Shown: piece after piece, positions 1 through 11,014 of the stretch
Position numbering within the stretch: position 1 is the stretch's first letter
How the letters are laid out: each line of letters begins with the position of its first letter
Program-made: the position numbers and the translations under genes
Notes under the pieces: generated by a model
Seen by the model: the letters and a program-made list of their open reading frames with translations, nothing else
Database searches by the model: none
Told to the model about the DNA's origin: nothing
Assembly: GCA_905178155.1 (NCBI GenBank)
Contig: CAJINV010000003.1
Location: 6,877,612 to 6,941,611, forward strand
Direction of reading: 5' to 3'
Length of the DNA: 64,000 bases
DNA from: Amoebophrya sp. A120
Taxonomy: Eukaryota > Sar > Dinophyceae > Syndiniales > Amoebophryaceae

Positions 1-100
1 GTCGGTGCCTCGCTGGGTACGGAAGCCTTGCAAGAGACAAAGTCTTCACCACATATCGGACGACTACAACAGGGTGGAGTCACCGCCAGACTGCGTACAA

Positions 101-2419
101 CTATTCCGTTTCGTACTTGTGCGCCCGAGTATCTCCTGCGGGAATCTTAAAGACCCCTCCCATGCCGTCCTTGGTGGGTTTGTGGGAGTCGACTACGTAC
201 ACGCTGCCGTCGCCGTCCCAAAGCAGACTTTCCGGCTTCACGGCATCTTTGGTGACGGGCAAGCAGGAGTTCGGGTTAAACCAGTCGCAGCGGGGGTATT
301 TCTGTCCCTTGGGGGAGACAAACACGGTCTCTCCAGACGCGAAGAAAACGTTCTTGGCGGAGAGACACAGTGCGTGTACGCCATTCGTCGTGTTGGCCAC
401 TTCGAATAATGCGGCACTCTCCCCGGCCAGGGGCTCGGGGAGAATGTGTGCCGTGTCCGCACTGGTGCTGAGCAGCGCGACTTTCACACCTTCTTCAGGT
501 GCTGATTTCATCTCGTCGGCCGCCGCTGGGCGGGCCAAAAAATCTGTTTCGCGCACGGCCTGCGCATCACCCCACCCGTAGGTCGCCTCCGAAGTCCGGT
601 GCGAGTCCAGTTTCGGGGCCGGCTTCGGCGCGGCGTGCGCAGGAACAAGGGGTCCCCGCACAACGGTCGGATTGGCGCCATCGCCGCCGGCGGCCGCGTT
701 GCCCCAGTAAACGTGGTTGGTGTGCTATGAGAGTGCGAACAGAACAACAACAGCTCCCGGTCCGACTTGCATTCGTCCTCATAATTTCACAGTGCGAAGA
801 ACGTTTACCACGAATATTACGGAAGCATTGGCAGATGCAGTCTCAGTCATCCTTTCTGCAACGTGAAGCAGCTATGTAGCAGTAGTGCCGCTAATATCCT
901 AATTCTGGCGGGCCGGCTTGAAGAAACAGATTTAGCCTCTGGCTCTGCCAACACAACCACAACCCGGGCCGAAACAAAAAGGCGTTCGAGAGTCGATTTA
1001 GCCGTCTGATGATCGGAAATCATGTTCGAATTCAATTTATTTACCAAAACAATCATTGTTATACAAGTACAACATTAGAGACGCATTTAGATTTATCCGA
1101 CCTGCATAAATAAAAAGAACCGACTCGTCATTGAAGTCTAAAGTCAGTGTTCAGTGTAAAGCAAATCCGTGAAGAGGGCGGAGACAGGGTAGTAAGTTGA
1201 CTAATTGTGCACTCGGATACGTCCACTGCCAGGGGTCCGGGGGCGGCCAGCCGGCTCGCGCCGGCAAACCCGGCGTCGTACAGCAGGGTTGGGTTGAAGA
1301 AGCGCGCACTCTCAAAGGCGGCGCGCGGCTGCAAGAACACCGCTTTCGCCGCCATCGCGTCGGGCGGGGGCAGCAGCAGCTTCCCGTCGAAGTAGAGGTC
1401 TCCCTCTTTGGATACTGCAATGCCGTCGGCCTCGACGGAGTCCACCGCCAGGTTCTGATGCCCATCAGTGATCGTATGGCATTCTCAAAGGTTTTTACGT
1501 GAATTTTGGAAGCAAGAATGGCACAGGGACAGGCACAGAGTGGAAAATCCCGGTCCCGGACAACGACAAGATCGTGCTTCCTGCATGACAAATCTGGCGG
1601 TGGCAGCGCACATTTGCATGTTATTAACCGCGTCGCAAGCTGGTACTAAGTCACGAGAGCCAGCTTGAAGATTATGTTGATTTTGACACTAGAGGCTCTA
1701 CAAGAAAAAATCCAGCCGATGAAATTATACAACGGCGATCAATGTAGCACTTGAGAACGCCATAAATCAACTTCCCTGCCTGGAGCTCCGCTAGGTTGTA
1801 GTACACGATCTTCCCAAGCCCGCTGTCCGCCACAAACAGCCGCATGCGGTCCGGGTCGACGACGACTAAATACCACGGAGAAAAAAGCTAGCATAATATC
1901 AACTGAATTATCATACTTGATGTCATGATGGGGGCACCCGGAGCACTCACCTGCGAAACGGAGACAAATTTTCATTTTTAGGGTATGATAGATAAGTTTT
2001 CGCATCACGAATATGATATGCAACACTGGCGCTAGTTCTTTTCTGTGTGATACCGCGGTCGGAGTGACGAGGCCGGCTCTCACCAAAGGTTTTAACTCCA
2101 CCGCATTGTCATCTGACTTCGAAGAGAGGTGCAGGTAAGACAGCGCACGCTCGCGCGGTTGCGACAAAATCAGGTACTCGCTGATGTCAGGCGTTGCGGC
2201 CGCAAATGAGAAACCTGCCGCGGACCAAAAGGTCCAAAGCACGCCGGAACTGGTCGCAAATACGGCTGCTGTAAGGCGGGTGATCATTGCTGAAGCTGAT
2301 AGCGCAATCTTCGTGCTTCCTACACGAGCTCCGCGCCCTTTGCCTTTGCCTGTGACTGGCCGGCAGCTTCGTCTTGCAATCATTGCACTGGATGTGGTGC
2401 AGGAACGATACTTCTGCAT
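101..2419 (-). CDS. Secreted beta-propeller-like protein (multi-exon)
   Basis: Four exons (about 2053-2419, 1765-1870, 1220-1474, 101-723) join in one frame when three introners are removed. The N-terminus has a hydrophobic stretch (LTAAVFATSSGVLWTFW), consistent with a signal peptide or anchor; the start may be the ATG at 2419 or at 2383. The rest has blade-like motifs of NHL/SMP-30 propellers: VVDPDRMRLFVADSG, VDSVEADGIAVSKEGDLYF, PLAVDANHVYWGN and LLWDGDGSVYVVDS. The frame ends at a TAG at 101-103, but another intron could begin there and the gene could continue past base 1. Enzyme versus adhesion role cannot be decided; similar blades occur in the giant gene at 21.8-64 kb. Confidence 0.7.
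724..1219. mobile_element. Introner in propeller gene (GAGTGC TIR)
   Basis: The TIRs start TATGAGAGTGC on the left and, reverse-complemented, TATCCGAGTGC on the right. Removal fuses PLAVD to ANHVYWGN in frame, rebuilding a textbook propeller blade. The flanking 5-mers (TGTGC, CGTCC) no longer match, so this looks like an old insertion. Confidence 0.7.
1475..1764. mobile_element. Introner, family D
   Basis: The left end is TATGGCATTCTCAA and the right end reverse-complements to TATGGCGTTCTCAA. It shares these ends with the elements at 27527 and 35481. Removal gives ...AGKL|ITDGHQNLAVDS in frame. The TSD is partly decayed (GATCG against AATCA). Confidence 0.85.
1871..2052. mobile_element. Introner, A-tract family (short, 182 bp)
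   Basis: The ends are TACCACGGAGAAAAAAGC and, reverse-complemented, TATCACACAGAAAAGAAC. Excision joins GLVTPTAV to VVDPDRM in frame. A GTGAGA just upstream and TTTAG at the 3' end mimic a GT-AG intron but give the wrong phase. Confidence 0.65.
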
Positions 2420-3260
2420 CGTTCTTCTCTCCTCGTCGTCCTACTGTTGTAAGCAATAGCAATGCTGTGCTCGAAAAGACGATGAAAATTATCCTGGTCG
2501 CTTTTGGCCGCTCAGCCGTCGTGCCCCTTTCAGTAGCCTTTCGTCACGGGGTGTTCGCTGTTCCTGCGCCGGTGGACGAGTGAAACCTCATCGAGGCAGT
2601 CGCGCAGCGACAAGGAAGGGAGCGGCTGCATTTTCTGTTGCAGTTCCTCTAATCGCCCTCAGCCAACATCGCACCAACGGCTACGCAGTCTACTACATCT
2701 TCAACGGCGAACAATGTACGCAAAAATAGTGGTACCAGAGTGTGTTATAGTATATGTATAAAGAGGAGTCCACCGACCTGCTCGTAACGACGACCCTAGT
2801 AAGTACCTCTTCCTCGGCACCATGAAAACGTCGCCCATGATACCTCAAAAAGATGTTCTTTTAAGTTCTTGCACGCAGTGAAGCTCCACGAGCACAACGA
2901 GCCACAATGACAATCTCACACATAGCAAGCACTTTTTTGCTTTATTGTTGCCGGAGTCGTCACTGTCTTCACTCGTCTTTCCTTCCTCAGCGCTCGTTTC
3001 TCTACTTTTTTACATCGGCTTTTTTATAAAACGGAAGCGTTCGGTGGAAAACGATAAAAGGCCGATAGGCAGACGCTGTCGCTACGACGAGCAGCAGGCA
3101 CAGCCACAGGCTGGCCTGATTTTACAAGTATTATGCGGCTAGCCTTTGTAGTTCAGGTACAGATTCTTCACACTGGATCTTTACGTTTCATGTGCCCGCG
3201 ACTTCTAACAATATCAGTGACAGCCATAACGGCCAGGAAGTGTTCTTCGGTCTCCCAACC
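2420..3260. other. Intergenic, no gene seen
   Basis: This gap lies between the propeller gene start and the AP endonuclease stop. No convincing reading frame, RNA gene or TIR pair was found. TGCAGAAGTATCG at about 2405-2418 resembles a family A introner tip, but I found no partner. Confidence 0.4.
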
Positions 3261-6200
3261 TCAAAGCCGCAGCGATACGCCGACAGGACAGTGGTCACCG
3301 AATTGGGCGGTGTACTTGGGTAGCATGAAGCTTTCAACGACCTTGTCCGCAAGTTTTGCCTTCGACGCGAGGCAATAGTCCAGCCGCAAGCCTCTATTGT
3401 ATTGCTTGTTCTTCATGCGCTGCGCCCAGTACGAAAAATGTCCTAGCTTGCTTGAATCTCCTCCGGAGTCCGAAAAAGCACCCACAGTTTGCTTGAAGCA
3501 ATCCACGAGCGAACATTCCTGGCGGACAAAATGTTTCTTTTTGATGTTTAGGTGAAACTGAAAGAGGATGCCGACTGAAACGAGAAACACTCCTGAAGTG
3601 GCATGTATTCCTTCTGGATCATGTACACAGGTTGCGAATACGAATAGGGCGATGTTTTTATCATTCATACCGATATCAGCTTTTACCTTTTGGTACTGGC
3701 CGGGAACTTTCAGTATTCAGCTGCTGGTATAAATTTCACTGCTGGTATAAATGCTACTTCTTCATCGTTCGAATAGTCATAACTATATGAAAATACATTT
3801 TTAGCTTTGACTTTGTACCTGCAACATTTTCCCGAAGGACGCCCGTTCCTGAGGGGTCAGGCCTGCCTGTTTTTCGACATCCTTTGATATGTTCAGGTTC
3901 CAAATGTCCTCATCCAAGTGGGCAACGTTAAAGTCGCCAATAGCCAGCACGGGTTCTTCATACCGTGTAAAAGCAGTATCGCACCCCCACCCGTATCTAT
4001 GAGTTCCAAACTGCATGGCTGACTTTCTTACTATACTTCAAGCAGCATGTCATGGGGAGAACTAAGGGTAGGTCGTCCTTTGCTCTTTTTATTTCTTAGG
4101 GCCGGCCAGAGAGTACGCGATTATAGGGCAAAGAGGCAAAGCTACTTACTAAAAACCACCTTGCGCTTGCTTCAGGCTCAGGCACCGAATGATAAATTCG
4201 TTCATGCATCAAAAATCTGTCAAATGGTAAATTCAAAAATTAGAAGTCGCAGTGGTGTCTGAATGCGATTCTTTTGCAATTCATATTTCTTCTGTTGCTT
4301 CACCAGCTCTCGAAAGCAAGGGTCCCAGACGTGTTCGCGGTACGACAATCGTTTCAACTCACTGCCACTGTTTGGCGTGTAAACGATCAGTAGGATAAAG
4401 CTTGTGTACTCGACCTTCAGCAAACGACCCTCGGCTTCCAATATGCAAATGAAGGACTGGTGTTGGTGATTTTTTGCTCACGGGGTCTGCCTCTTTGTCT
4501 TTGTTATTTCCAGCATGCACTACGAAGTTCGACTCCATACATTTTCGCTCCTCTTGAAGCAAGTTGTTGTAGTTCTACTGTGTACTTCTACTTCTACGTA
4601 GCTAGTGCCTCTACAAGAAACCAAACTTTTCTTCATATTCATCCATTTTACGGCGCAAACCCGTGGCTCGGTTTTTTTGTCACGTGACTTCCTGTAGCTT
4701 GTCTGTGGACGATGTAGTACACGCTCACGCACATGCAATCCGGTGAATATCAAACCGACCATATTTATCGAGAGACACATCACCTGAGGAACCTCGTGCT
4801 TCGAATCACATTTTTGTCCTCGTTTCGAATAGATAAGTAAGTTTACTAGATGACGAGGACGCTCTTCAGTGAAACCACAGAGCGCGTACCGCTACCAGTA
4901 CTTGTTTCATTTTCATATCCTGAGCCGGAACTTCCACGTTAGTCTTCGGTGCCGACTGAAAGAAGGTGTCGCGCTCCTTCGATATCTGCACAACGCTCAG
5001 TGGAGAGCTTTTCCTTGCCAGGAAGGCCACACCGGAATAGCCCTTCTTGTTGGGGTCGGTACAACTGTTCCAAGTAACGGCATATCCGGGTGCTAGCTCT
5101 GCGAGCTCGGACGTCATGTCTTCCTCGTGCACCTCCTGCAGTTTCGTCTCAAGCAGCGCGACTCCATCGGGGGCCTCTTGTTTTAGTACCTCCACCAACT
5201 GCCCACCCCGGCTTTTCACAAAGGAACCTGAAGAATAAAATGAAACTCAAAACAGTGTCACAGTGAGCCGGTAAAAACTTCTCTCTGGAGGTTTGTATTT
5301 GTTACCCCCCTTAGTCATTATCAACGATGACATTGCAGTGTACTGACACGGTTGCGTATCCAGATAATTCACACCAATGTTGTGTGATATTCCCATTTTT
5401 GCGATCAGTAGAAGTGTCCAAAAGTGCACCACATACAGATACAGTTCTAGCCGGAAGCTAATATATAAATATAACGAATTCATCCTTCGTCATGGTGGAG
5501 CACGAAAAGGACCGAGCGTCGAGGAGGCTCCTCGGCAGAGGCGTCTATGTGGTGTTCCGCAACCGTCTCGAGGTGCGTGCATGGCCTGTACTGTCACGCA
5601 AAGCAAAACACTTGCGCTTGCTGTGCTTCGTAAGTCGAAGTCAATGTGTCACCAAGACACTGAAACAAGAAGAACAAAACAAAAGTAAGGACCTATCCAT
5701 AAGTGTAGACCTTCACTTTTATTAAGTAGCATAAACATTGAAAATCATCATGACGGGGGTGATGTGCCATTTTATCGGACACAAACGAAACAAGCCCGCC
5801 CGCCGGCCTAGGTTTCCTTTTTTCTTTGGGTAGCGTTATATCACTCGTGAGAAGACGGCTAGCCTCCAAACTGGTTAACGTTAACTTAAACTTACTAAGC
5901 CATGCATTAACTCACACAAACAAAAAAAGAAAATGATGAGAATACGTAGTCCCGCAACGTTCCAAGACAGCAATTTGAAGTTTCCCCCTACTTTGCGCGT
6001 GAGCACCGGCCATGGGATAGCAGTTCGTGGTTCCCCATACTTTCCGTACAAGGCATCTGCAAACTTCTCCTTTTTTACCTTCTTCCCACCGGAGGCAGTA
6101 TTTTTATCTAGGTCCCCGTCGGCTTTCTTAGGTTTTTTCTTATCCTTTTGCGCTTTTTTTTTCGCGCTTTTTTCTTGTCCCTTGGCTTGGAATGAGGAAG

Positions 6201-6435
6201 GAGGTGCCTTTTGTTTCTTCTCCGCCTTTTTCATCACTTTCTTCGTCGCATTTTTCTTTTTCGCCGTTGATGACGCAGCAACTTGTTTTTTCATGGAGAG
6301 CGGCGTTTTCTTTCCGCTCTCCAGCTTCTGGCTCTGCTTCCGCGCGGCTGTGGTCCCCGGCACTGATTTGTTCGCATCGGCATCCTTTGCTGGACTCAAT
6401 GAATTTCGACTCTTACTCGTGGAGCGGGGAGGCAT
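3261..6435 (-). CDS. AP endonuclease, ExoIII/APE1 family
   Basis: Class II apurinic/apyrimidinic endonuclease, which nicks DNA 5' of abasic sites in base excision repair. The exons are about 5946-6435, 4902-5227, 4286-4456, 3819-3960 and 3261-3520. Family motifs appear in order: LLSWNVAGLR, LLETKLQE (metal-binding Glu), GYSGVAFLARK, IVYTPNSG, AIGDFNVAH (catalytic Asp/Asn), GLRLDYCLAS and FGDHCPVGVSLRL with the DH catalytic pair next to the C-terminus. The start chosen is the ATG at 6435 (MPPRSTSK); about 150 Lys-rich residues precede the nuclease domain and suggest nuclear localisation. An open extension runs to 6798 and could add an organelle leader. Introns 1, 2 and 4 are GT-AG with matching phase; intron 3 is an introner. 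Confidence 0.93.
3961..4285. mobile_element. Introner, diverged family A, intron 3 of AP endonuclease
   Basis: The left end TACCGTGTAAAAGCAG and the reverse-complemented right end TATGAATTGCAAAAG match the family A tip, including TATCGCA/ATCGCA just inside. TATGAA (minus strand) repeats at both ends, so the exact junction between ...KQQKK and (E)PVLAIGDFN is ambiguous, but no GT-AG pair fits. Confidence 0.75.
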
Positions 6436-7500
6436 CGTGGTGGAGAAAGCTGGACTTGTTCTTAGGGTAGTTCCTCTCGCGCATGCAAGTTCCTCGCAAC
6501 TCCCAGCAGACACGAGTTGTGGTCGAATCCACCAACTTGCGTCGATGTTGTGCTTTGACAATCGTTCTTGCCTACTTGGTCTCAGTGGTAGCGAGAATCT
6601 GTGAAGGTTCCTACATCGACTGACATTTGACACGAGTGCGAAGCTGATTGTCTTCGGGACGATAGGCTTGCTCGTCCAAATGGGATCGAAAAAACGTGAC
6701 GAAAATTTGCTGCACTGGGCTACAATATGATCCTGTGATACTAGCGATCCGGAAAACGATAACAACATCCACACAGTCGATAGTATCGAATACTGCAAGC
6801 TAAAAATGATAAATCTTCGAGGAAGCTGTACTAGTTCTGGTTAGCGATGATCTCGTGACATGTAGGCGCTGTACTTTTCAAAAGCATTGACGCGTCGAGT
6901 TTGAATCTCGATCTATGTGGACCTGCCGGGGCAAATCGAGCTTGGATTGGCTTTTGTTTTTTGATCTGCAGCGTTGAGATTCACACAAGCCGAATGCAGA
7001 GAACACATAGCCGGATGTGATTGTGAAGGAGGCAGGCATATTGAATTTTATCCCATTACCATTTTTCGTTCAACTGTACCTTAGCCATGCCGGTTAATGG
7101 GGAATGTCAATGTGATGGTACAACCACGGCGGGTGGAAAAACCTCCTGCATTCATACTCCTCTTGTCTTCACGAATGAGCGGGGTGCACTCATATGAGAA
7201 ATAAAGTGTGGGAAAAACATCTATCTTTTCATCATTTCAGGTTCCATGAAAGAAACGCGCAATGTTGAGGTTCCTTTGGGTCTCATTTCGGATTATTCTT
7301 AGCCTTTGCGTGGAAAATCTAAGTCATGATCATCGAACTTGAATTTTCAATTTCATATACACATGAAAACTAAAGAGATTGATCCGGCGTCAGGAGGAGT
7401 CATCTGACTCCAAATTTTTCAAGACATCAAAGGCCGCAAAAACGCACGAATCCGGTGGGATAAATCAACTTGCACCTCCTCCTGCTCGTCTCCTTCAGCC
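6436..7500. other. Upstream region of AP endonuclease / 3' flank of glutamate kinase gene
   Basis: Bases 6436-6798 are open in frame with the AP endonuclease and could be 5' UTR or a leader (it includes VWMLLSFSGSLVSQ). From 6800 to 7500 I see no gene, tRNA or TIR element. Confidence 0.4.
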
Positions 7501-9957
7501 CTACTGATGGAGGAGGATGATGTTATCACGGTGCGCCACTTCGGGCTCCGCGACATAGCCGAGCTTCTCTTGAAAGCAGGTAGAGCGGAGTCCGCGAATC
7601 TTGAGCATCTCTTCCGTAGTAAACTCGACGATTCCCTGGGCCACGAGCGTAGCGCCAGTGATTAATTCCAGGTGTTGCGCTTGTTTTTTTTCCACGGCCA
7701 GTAGGTCATCTGCCGACCGACCACGCGCCGCTCGATTTTTCGTAAGCGCTGCAGCAGGGGGAGGAAGGGCTCCACCGGCTGTCCACGCGGACGGGATCGG
7801 CCGGGCACTAGCGCCAGACATCCGCTGCGATCCTTCCGCAGATGCCGACACACCTCTCACGGACGTGCTGGCAGAGACGACGGTCGCGGCCGCAGAGCTA
7901 GAATTAGTGGCCACAAGAAGTTCTTGTACGGTTTCCGCTCCATCGTTCGCGTTCTTCGACGTGCTGATGTTCGGGTTTATTTGAGCGGGTAGTTGCACTT
8001 CGACTTCAACGTCGCGCTCTGATACATCGTCTGCCACATCCTGCAAATTCAGTAAGTGATTCGTCACCGCGCGGTCACTGCCAGTGCCGGCTTTATTGAT
8101 GTCGTGTTGTGCATCAACTTCTACTAGTGGTGCGCGTTGCAGCTCGCGCACCACGGGCCTCACGCCTGCTTGTGAGCGTTCTTGTTCGCCGTACCTATGT
8201 GCGTGGATCATTTCCGTTGCACCACCAGCGGTCGTGCCAGGGAGAGTATCGCGGACGAGATAGATCTGCACGCAATCGCCGCACAGAAAATCACCCTCTA
8301 CCGCGACAATGCCCACAGCAAGAAGCGACTTCTTGTTTTGCAGCGCCTGAAAGGCGCCGGGGTTCACAAACAGCTTGCCCTTTGCAGGGAGTGCTAGAAT
8401 CCAACGTCGCTGATACTTCAGCGTGGAGGCGCTCGGCATAGCGTGGAAAAACGTGCCAATCAAGGCCCTCTTTTTCGCATTTCTGGCTCCTTCGACTTGT
8501 TCTTGGTTTTTACAACCGTTGTTCAATATTCTGTTTGTAGTTGTGTCAGTCTCCGCTGCGTGATGCTGCTCGTTTGATGCCTGCTCACCGGTTTCTCGAC
8601 CTGGCTCCTTCTGGTGTTGAACTGCAACTGTCGGGAACCCTGGCACTTGAAGATGTTGTTCCGCTGGTTGCTGCTCTGGTTGTACTGTATTTTCTTTTCT
8701 TGAAGAAACACCCTGGCCCCTGCTTGCACTAGTTGTTGTTGTCGGCTGCTTGTTAGAATGGTCGTTGTATTCCGACAGGAAGTCGAGAATGCGTTCCGGT
8801 TCCGCCCCGTTTACGAGGACGCACTGAATCCCGGCCACTGCTGCCATCTTCGCAGCCACTAGCTTGGTTTCCATCCCTCCGGTTCCCCACTTTCCGCTAC
8901 TGGGCGCGGTTCCGGGTGGTCCTGCACCCACCGCCCCGGTGGACGAGGGCTGCGACGGGGGAGCAGGAGCAACAGGTGCAAGGGTCGGCGAGGAGGGTCT
9001 CGCAGTCGCGGCCGTTGTCGCGGCACTGCAAGAAGTTCCTTCCACCTTCGTCACCGTCTCCACCGGGGCCAGGTCCTGCATCGTCCGCACTTCGCGGATG
9101 GGCTTTGCTAGGTCGGGGTACAATCCCGGGTTGCACGTGTATACGTAGTCCACGTCCGTCAACAAAAAGAGCCAGTCGGCCTCCAGATTCACGGCCGTCA
9201 ATGCGGCCAACTGGTCGTTGTCGCCGAACTTTTCGTGCAGCCCGGTGGTTGGGTGGACGCTGTCGTTTTCGTTGAGAATGGGAATCACGTTGTACCGTAG
9301 CAGCTCGAACACCGTGTTGCGGATGTTCTCGAAGGTCGAAAAAGCGCTGAAGTCCCGGCGGGTGATCAGCAGCTGGGCGACCTTCTGCTTGCCCGCGCTA
9401 GCCACGTCGAACAGGTCCTCGTAGATCCGCATCAGGTAGCTCTGCCCCGCCGCCGCAACCGCCTGCTTGCCCGACACCGTCGTGGGCTTTTCCGCGAGCT
9501 GCAGCTTGATCCGCCCGCAGCCCTGGGCCCCCGAGCTGACCAGCACAACGCGGTGGCCGTCGCGGCGGAGCCGCATGATGGTCTCAATCAGTCGCCCGAT
9601 CGCGGGAAGCTTCAGTCGCGCATCATCGGTCAGCAGCGAACTGGTGCCGATCTTGATCACGCAAAGTTTCGACTTATAATTTGGATTTGCAGCTAGTACC
9701 GCGGAGGAAGTTGTCGCGGACGAGGTCGTCGCGGCCCCACTGGTTCTTGCTGCAGCTCCTCGTCCGCCGGAAGTAGAACTTCTACCTGCTGCCGTGGACG
9801 AGCGCGGGGAACAAGCTGTGCGGCCGGAGGACGACCGGTGCTTACAGGGTCCTTGATGTCGTTGCGCAAGAGCATCATCTTCATCCTCATCCACATCTGG
9901 GCGAGCGGCCGTGCCCTGCTTCGGTGATGCAAGCGGGAGCGGACGCGGGGAGTTCAT
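7501..9957 (-). CDS. Glutamate 5-kinase with split PUA domain
   Basis: Catalyses ATP-dependent phosphorylation of glutamate to glutamyl 5-phosphate, the first step of proline synthesis. It is an 818-residue single exon. Residues 1-90 are a low-complexity leader. The amino-acid-kinase domain runs from about 93 to 395: VIKIGTSSL, SSGAQGCGRI, NENDSVHPTTG, FGDNDQLAALTAV, TDVDYVYTCNPGLYPD and GTGGMETKLVAAKMA. An Ala/Pro/Ser-rich insert of about 45 residues precedes the GTGGM motif and a longer polar insert follows the kinase domain. The PUA domain starts near GTFFHAMPSA and RRWILALPAKGKL but is interrupted by about 190 polar residues before its C-terminal strand (LGYVAEPEVAHRDNIILL). It lacks the reductase half of plant and animal P5CS. 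It has no introner, unlike most neighbours. Confidence 0.95.
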   Translation of the reverse strand: MNSPRPLPLASPKQGTAARPDVDEDEDDALAQRHQGPCKHRSSSGRTACSPRSSTAAGRSSTSGGRGAAARTSGAATTSSATTSSAVLAANPNYKSKLCVIKIGTSSLLTDDARLKLPAIGRLIETIMRLRRDGHRVVLVSSGAQGCGRIKLQLAEKPTTVSGKQAVAAAGQSYLMRIYEDLFDVASAGKQKVAQLLITRRDFSAFSTFENIRNTVFELLRYNVIPILNENDSVHPTTGLHEKFGDNDQLAALTAVNLEADWLFLLTDVDYVYTCNPGLYPDLAKPIREVRTMQDLAPVETVTKVEGTSCSAATTAATARPSSPTLAPVAPAPPSQPSSTGAVGAGPPGTAPSSGKWGTGGMETKLVAAKMAAVAGIQCVLVNGAEPERILDFLSEYNDHSNKQPTTTTSASRGQGVSSRKENTVQPEQQPAEQHLQVPGFPTVAVQHQKEPGRETGEQASNEQHHAAETDTTTNRILNNGCKNQEQVEGARNAKKRALIGTFFHAMPSASTLKYQRRWILALPAKGKLFVNPGAFQALQNKKSLLAVGIVAVEGDFLCGDCVQIYLVRDTLPGTTAGGATEMIHAHRYGEQERSQAGVRPVVRELQRAPLVEVDAQHDINKAGTGSDRAVTNHLLNLQDVADDVSERDVEVEVQLPAQINPNISTSKNANDGAETVQELLVATNSSSAAATVVSASTSVRGVSASAEGSQRMSGASARPIPSAWTAGGALPPPAAALTKNRAARGRSADDLLAVEKKQAQHLELITGATLVAQGIVEFTTEEMLKIRGLRSTCFQEKLGYVAEPEVAHRDNIILLHQ

Positions 9958-11014
9958 GCTGCTCGTTCGGAGAGCGAGAGGTCGATGTAGTGCAAGAATA
10001 TGTAAGAGATAAGGCTCAAATACTCATAGATTGAAAGGAGCTTCCTGGCGTACCAAAGTCTCTGTCACTGCTGTGAATCAAACAATAAAAAGCAGAAGAT
10101 CTCGAAATTTCGAGAATAAACCATCTAGACTCTAGAGTGGTAGAAGCCAAAAAATTAAAATCCACACCAAATTTGAAAAACTGGCATTGATAATTAATGC
10201 TTAGCGCAACGTCGAGCACAACGTACACAAGATGCAAGTAGGAAGTTCTTGGCACAATGGAACCTCATGTACTCGTCCTTTATTTTAAGGCGGGTGCCAA
10301 TGAGTAAGAAATCTCGCACGACACGTGAACGGATACAAAAAGACGGTTTGTGATGGAAAAGATCAAAGCTCCCCCCGCATGTGACTGCGCTGATGATCAT
10401 GATCTTATGCGGCTGCCACAAGCAAATTTTGCATTCCTTCATTTTTTTCGTTCTAGCTGTCTACTCCATGTCCACAGGCGATTTTTTCTCAATTATGGCG
10501 ATCTTGGGAACGGGTGGCATCAAGGGATCTGAATGTACGTTGTGCTATTAATATTCTCAGTTTGGGATCCCGATCCGCTAGTTATCTTCATAATCGTCTT
10601 CTAAAAATGCCTTAGAACAAAGCATTGCGTGTAAATTTCTTTTTCAGTTGCCGTTGTGATTTTGAATGTGATCGGCATGATCCGCTCGAATTCGTGCTCT
10701 TGATAATTATGAGCCAGCGCTGCAACACCGCTCACATCACCCTGGAGTGCCTTTCACTTCACAGCTTTTCACCAACAGTATCATGACTTTCCACTTTTCG
10801 TGTTTCCCCATGCTAATTTAGTCCTCTGGCTACCAACATTTTCTTGAGTTATGCCATCTACAGTGCGAGGAGGACGGGACAGCTATGACGACTAGCTTCC
10901 AGAAGCGAGGCTTTTATTTTTCAATCAGCTGCACCGAAGGGACAAACGTAATTCTTGTGGGAGAGGAGCCAGAGCAAGTACATGCTCTCTTACAACTACA
11001 AATTTAATAGAAAC
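9958..11014. other. Intergenic, no gene seen
   Basis: AT-rich stretch between the kinase start and the 3' end of the next minus-strand gene. No coherent exon, TIR pair or RNA gene was recognised. Confidence 0.4.

Noticed and set aside
1-100. Extra exon of the propeller gene before base 101
   Set aside because: CGEDFVSCKASVPSEAP is open on the minus strand, but no convincing tip pair or splice sites link it, and the window ends.
6436-6798. N-terminal extension of the AP endonuclease from 6798
   Set aside because: The frame begins at a TTG, not an ATG; the ATG at 6435 starts the Lys-rich leader. Not excluded, but not supported enough to include.
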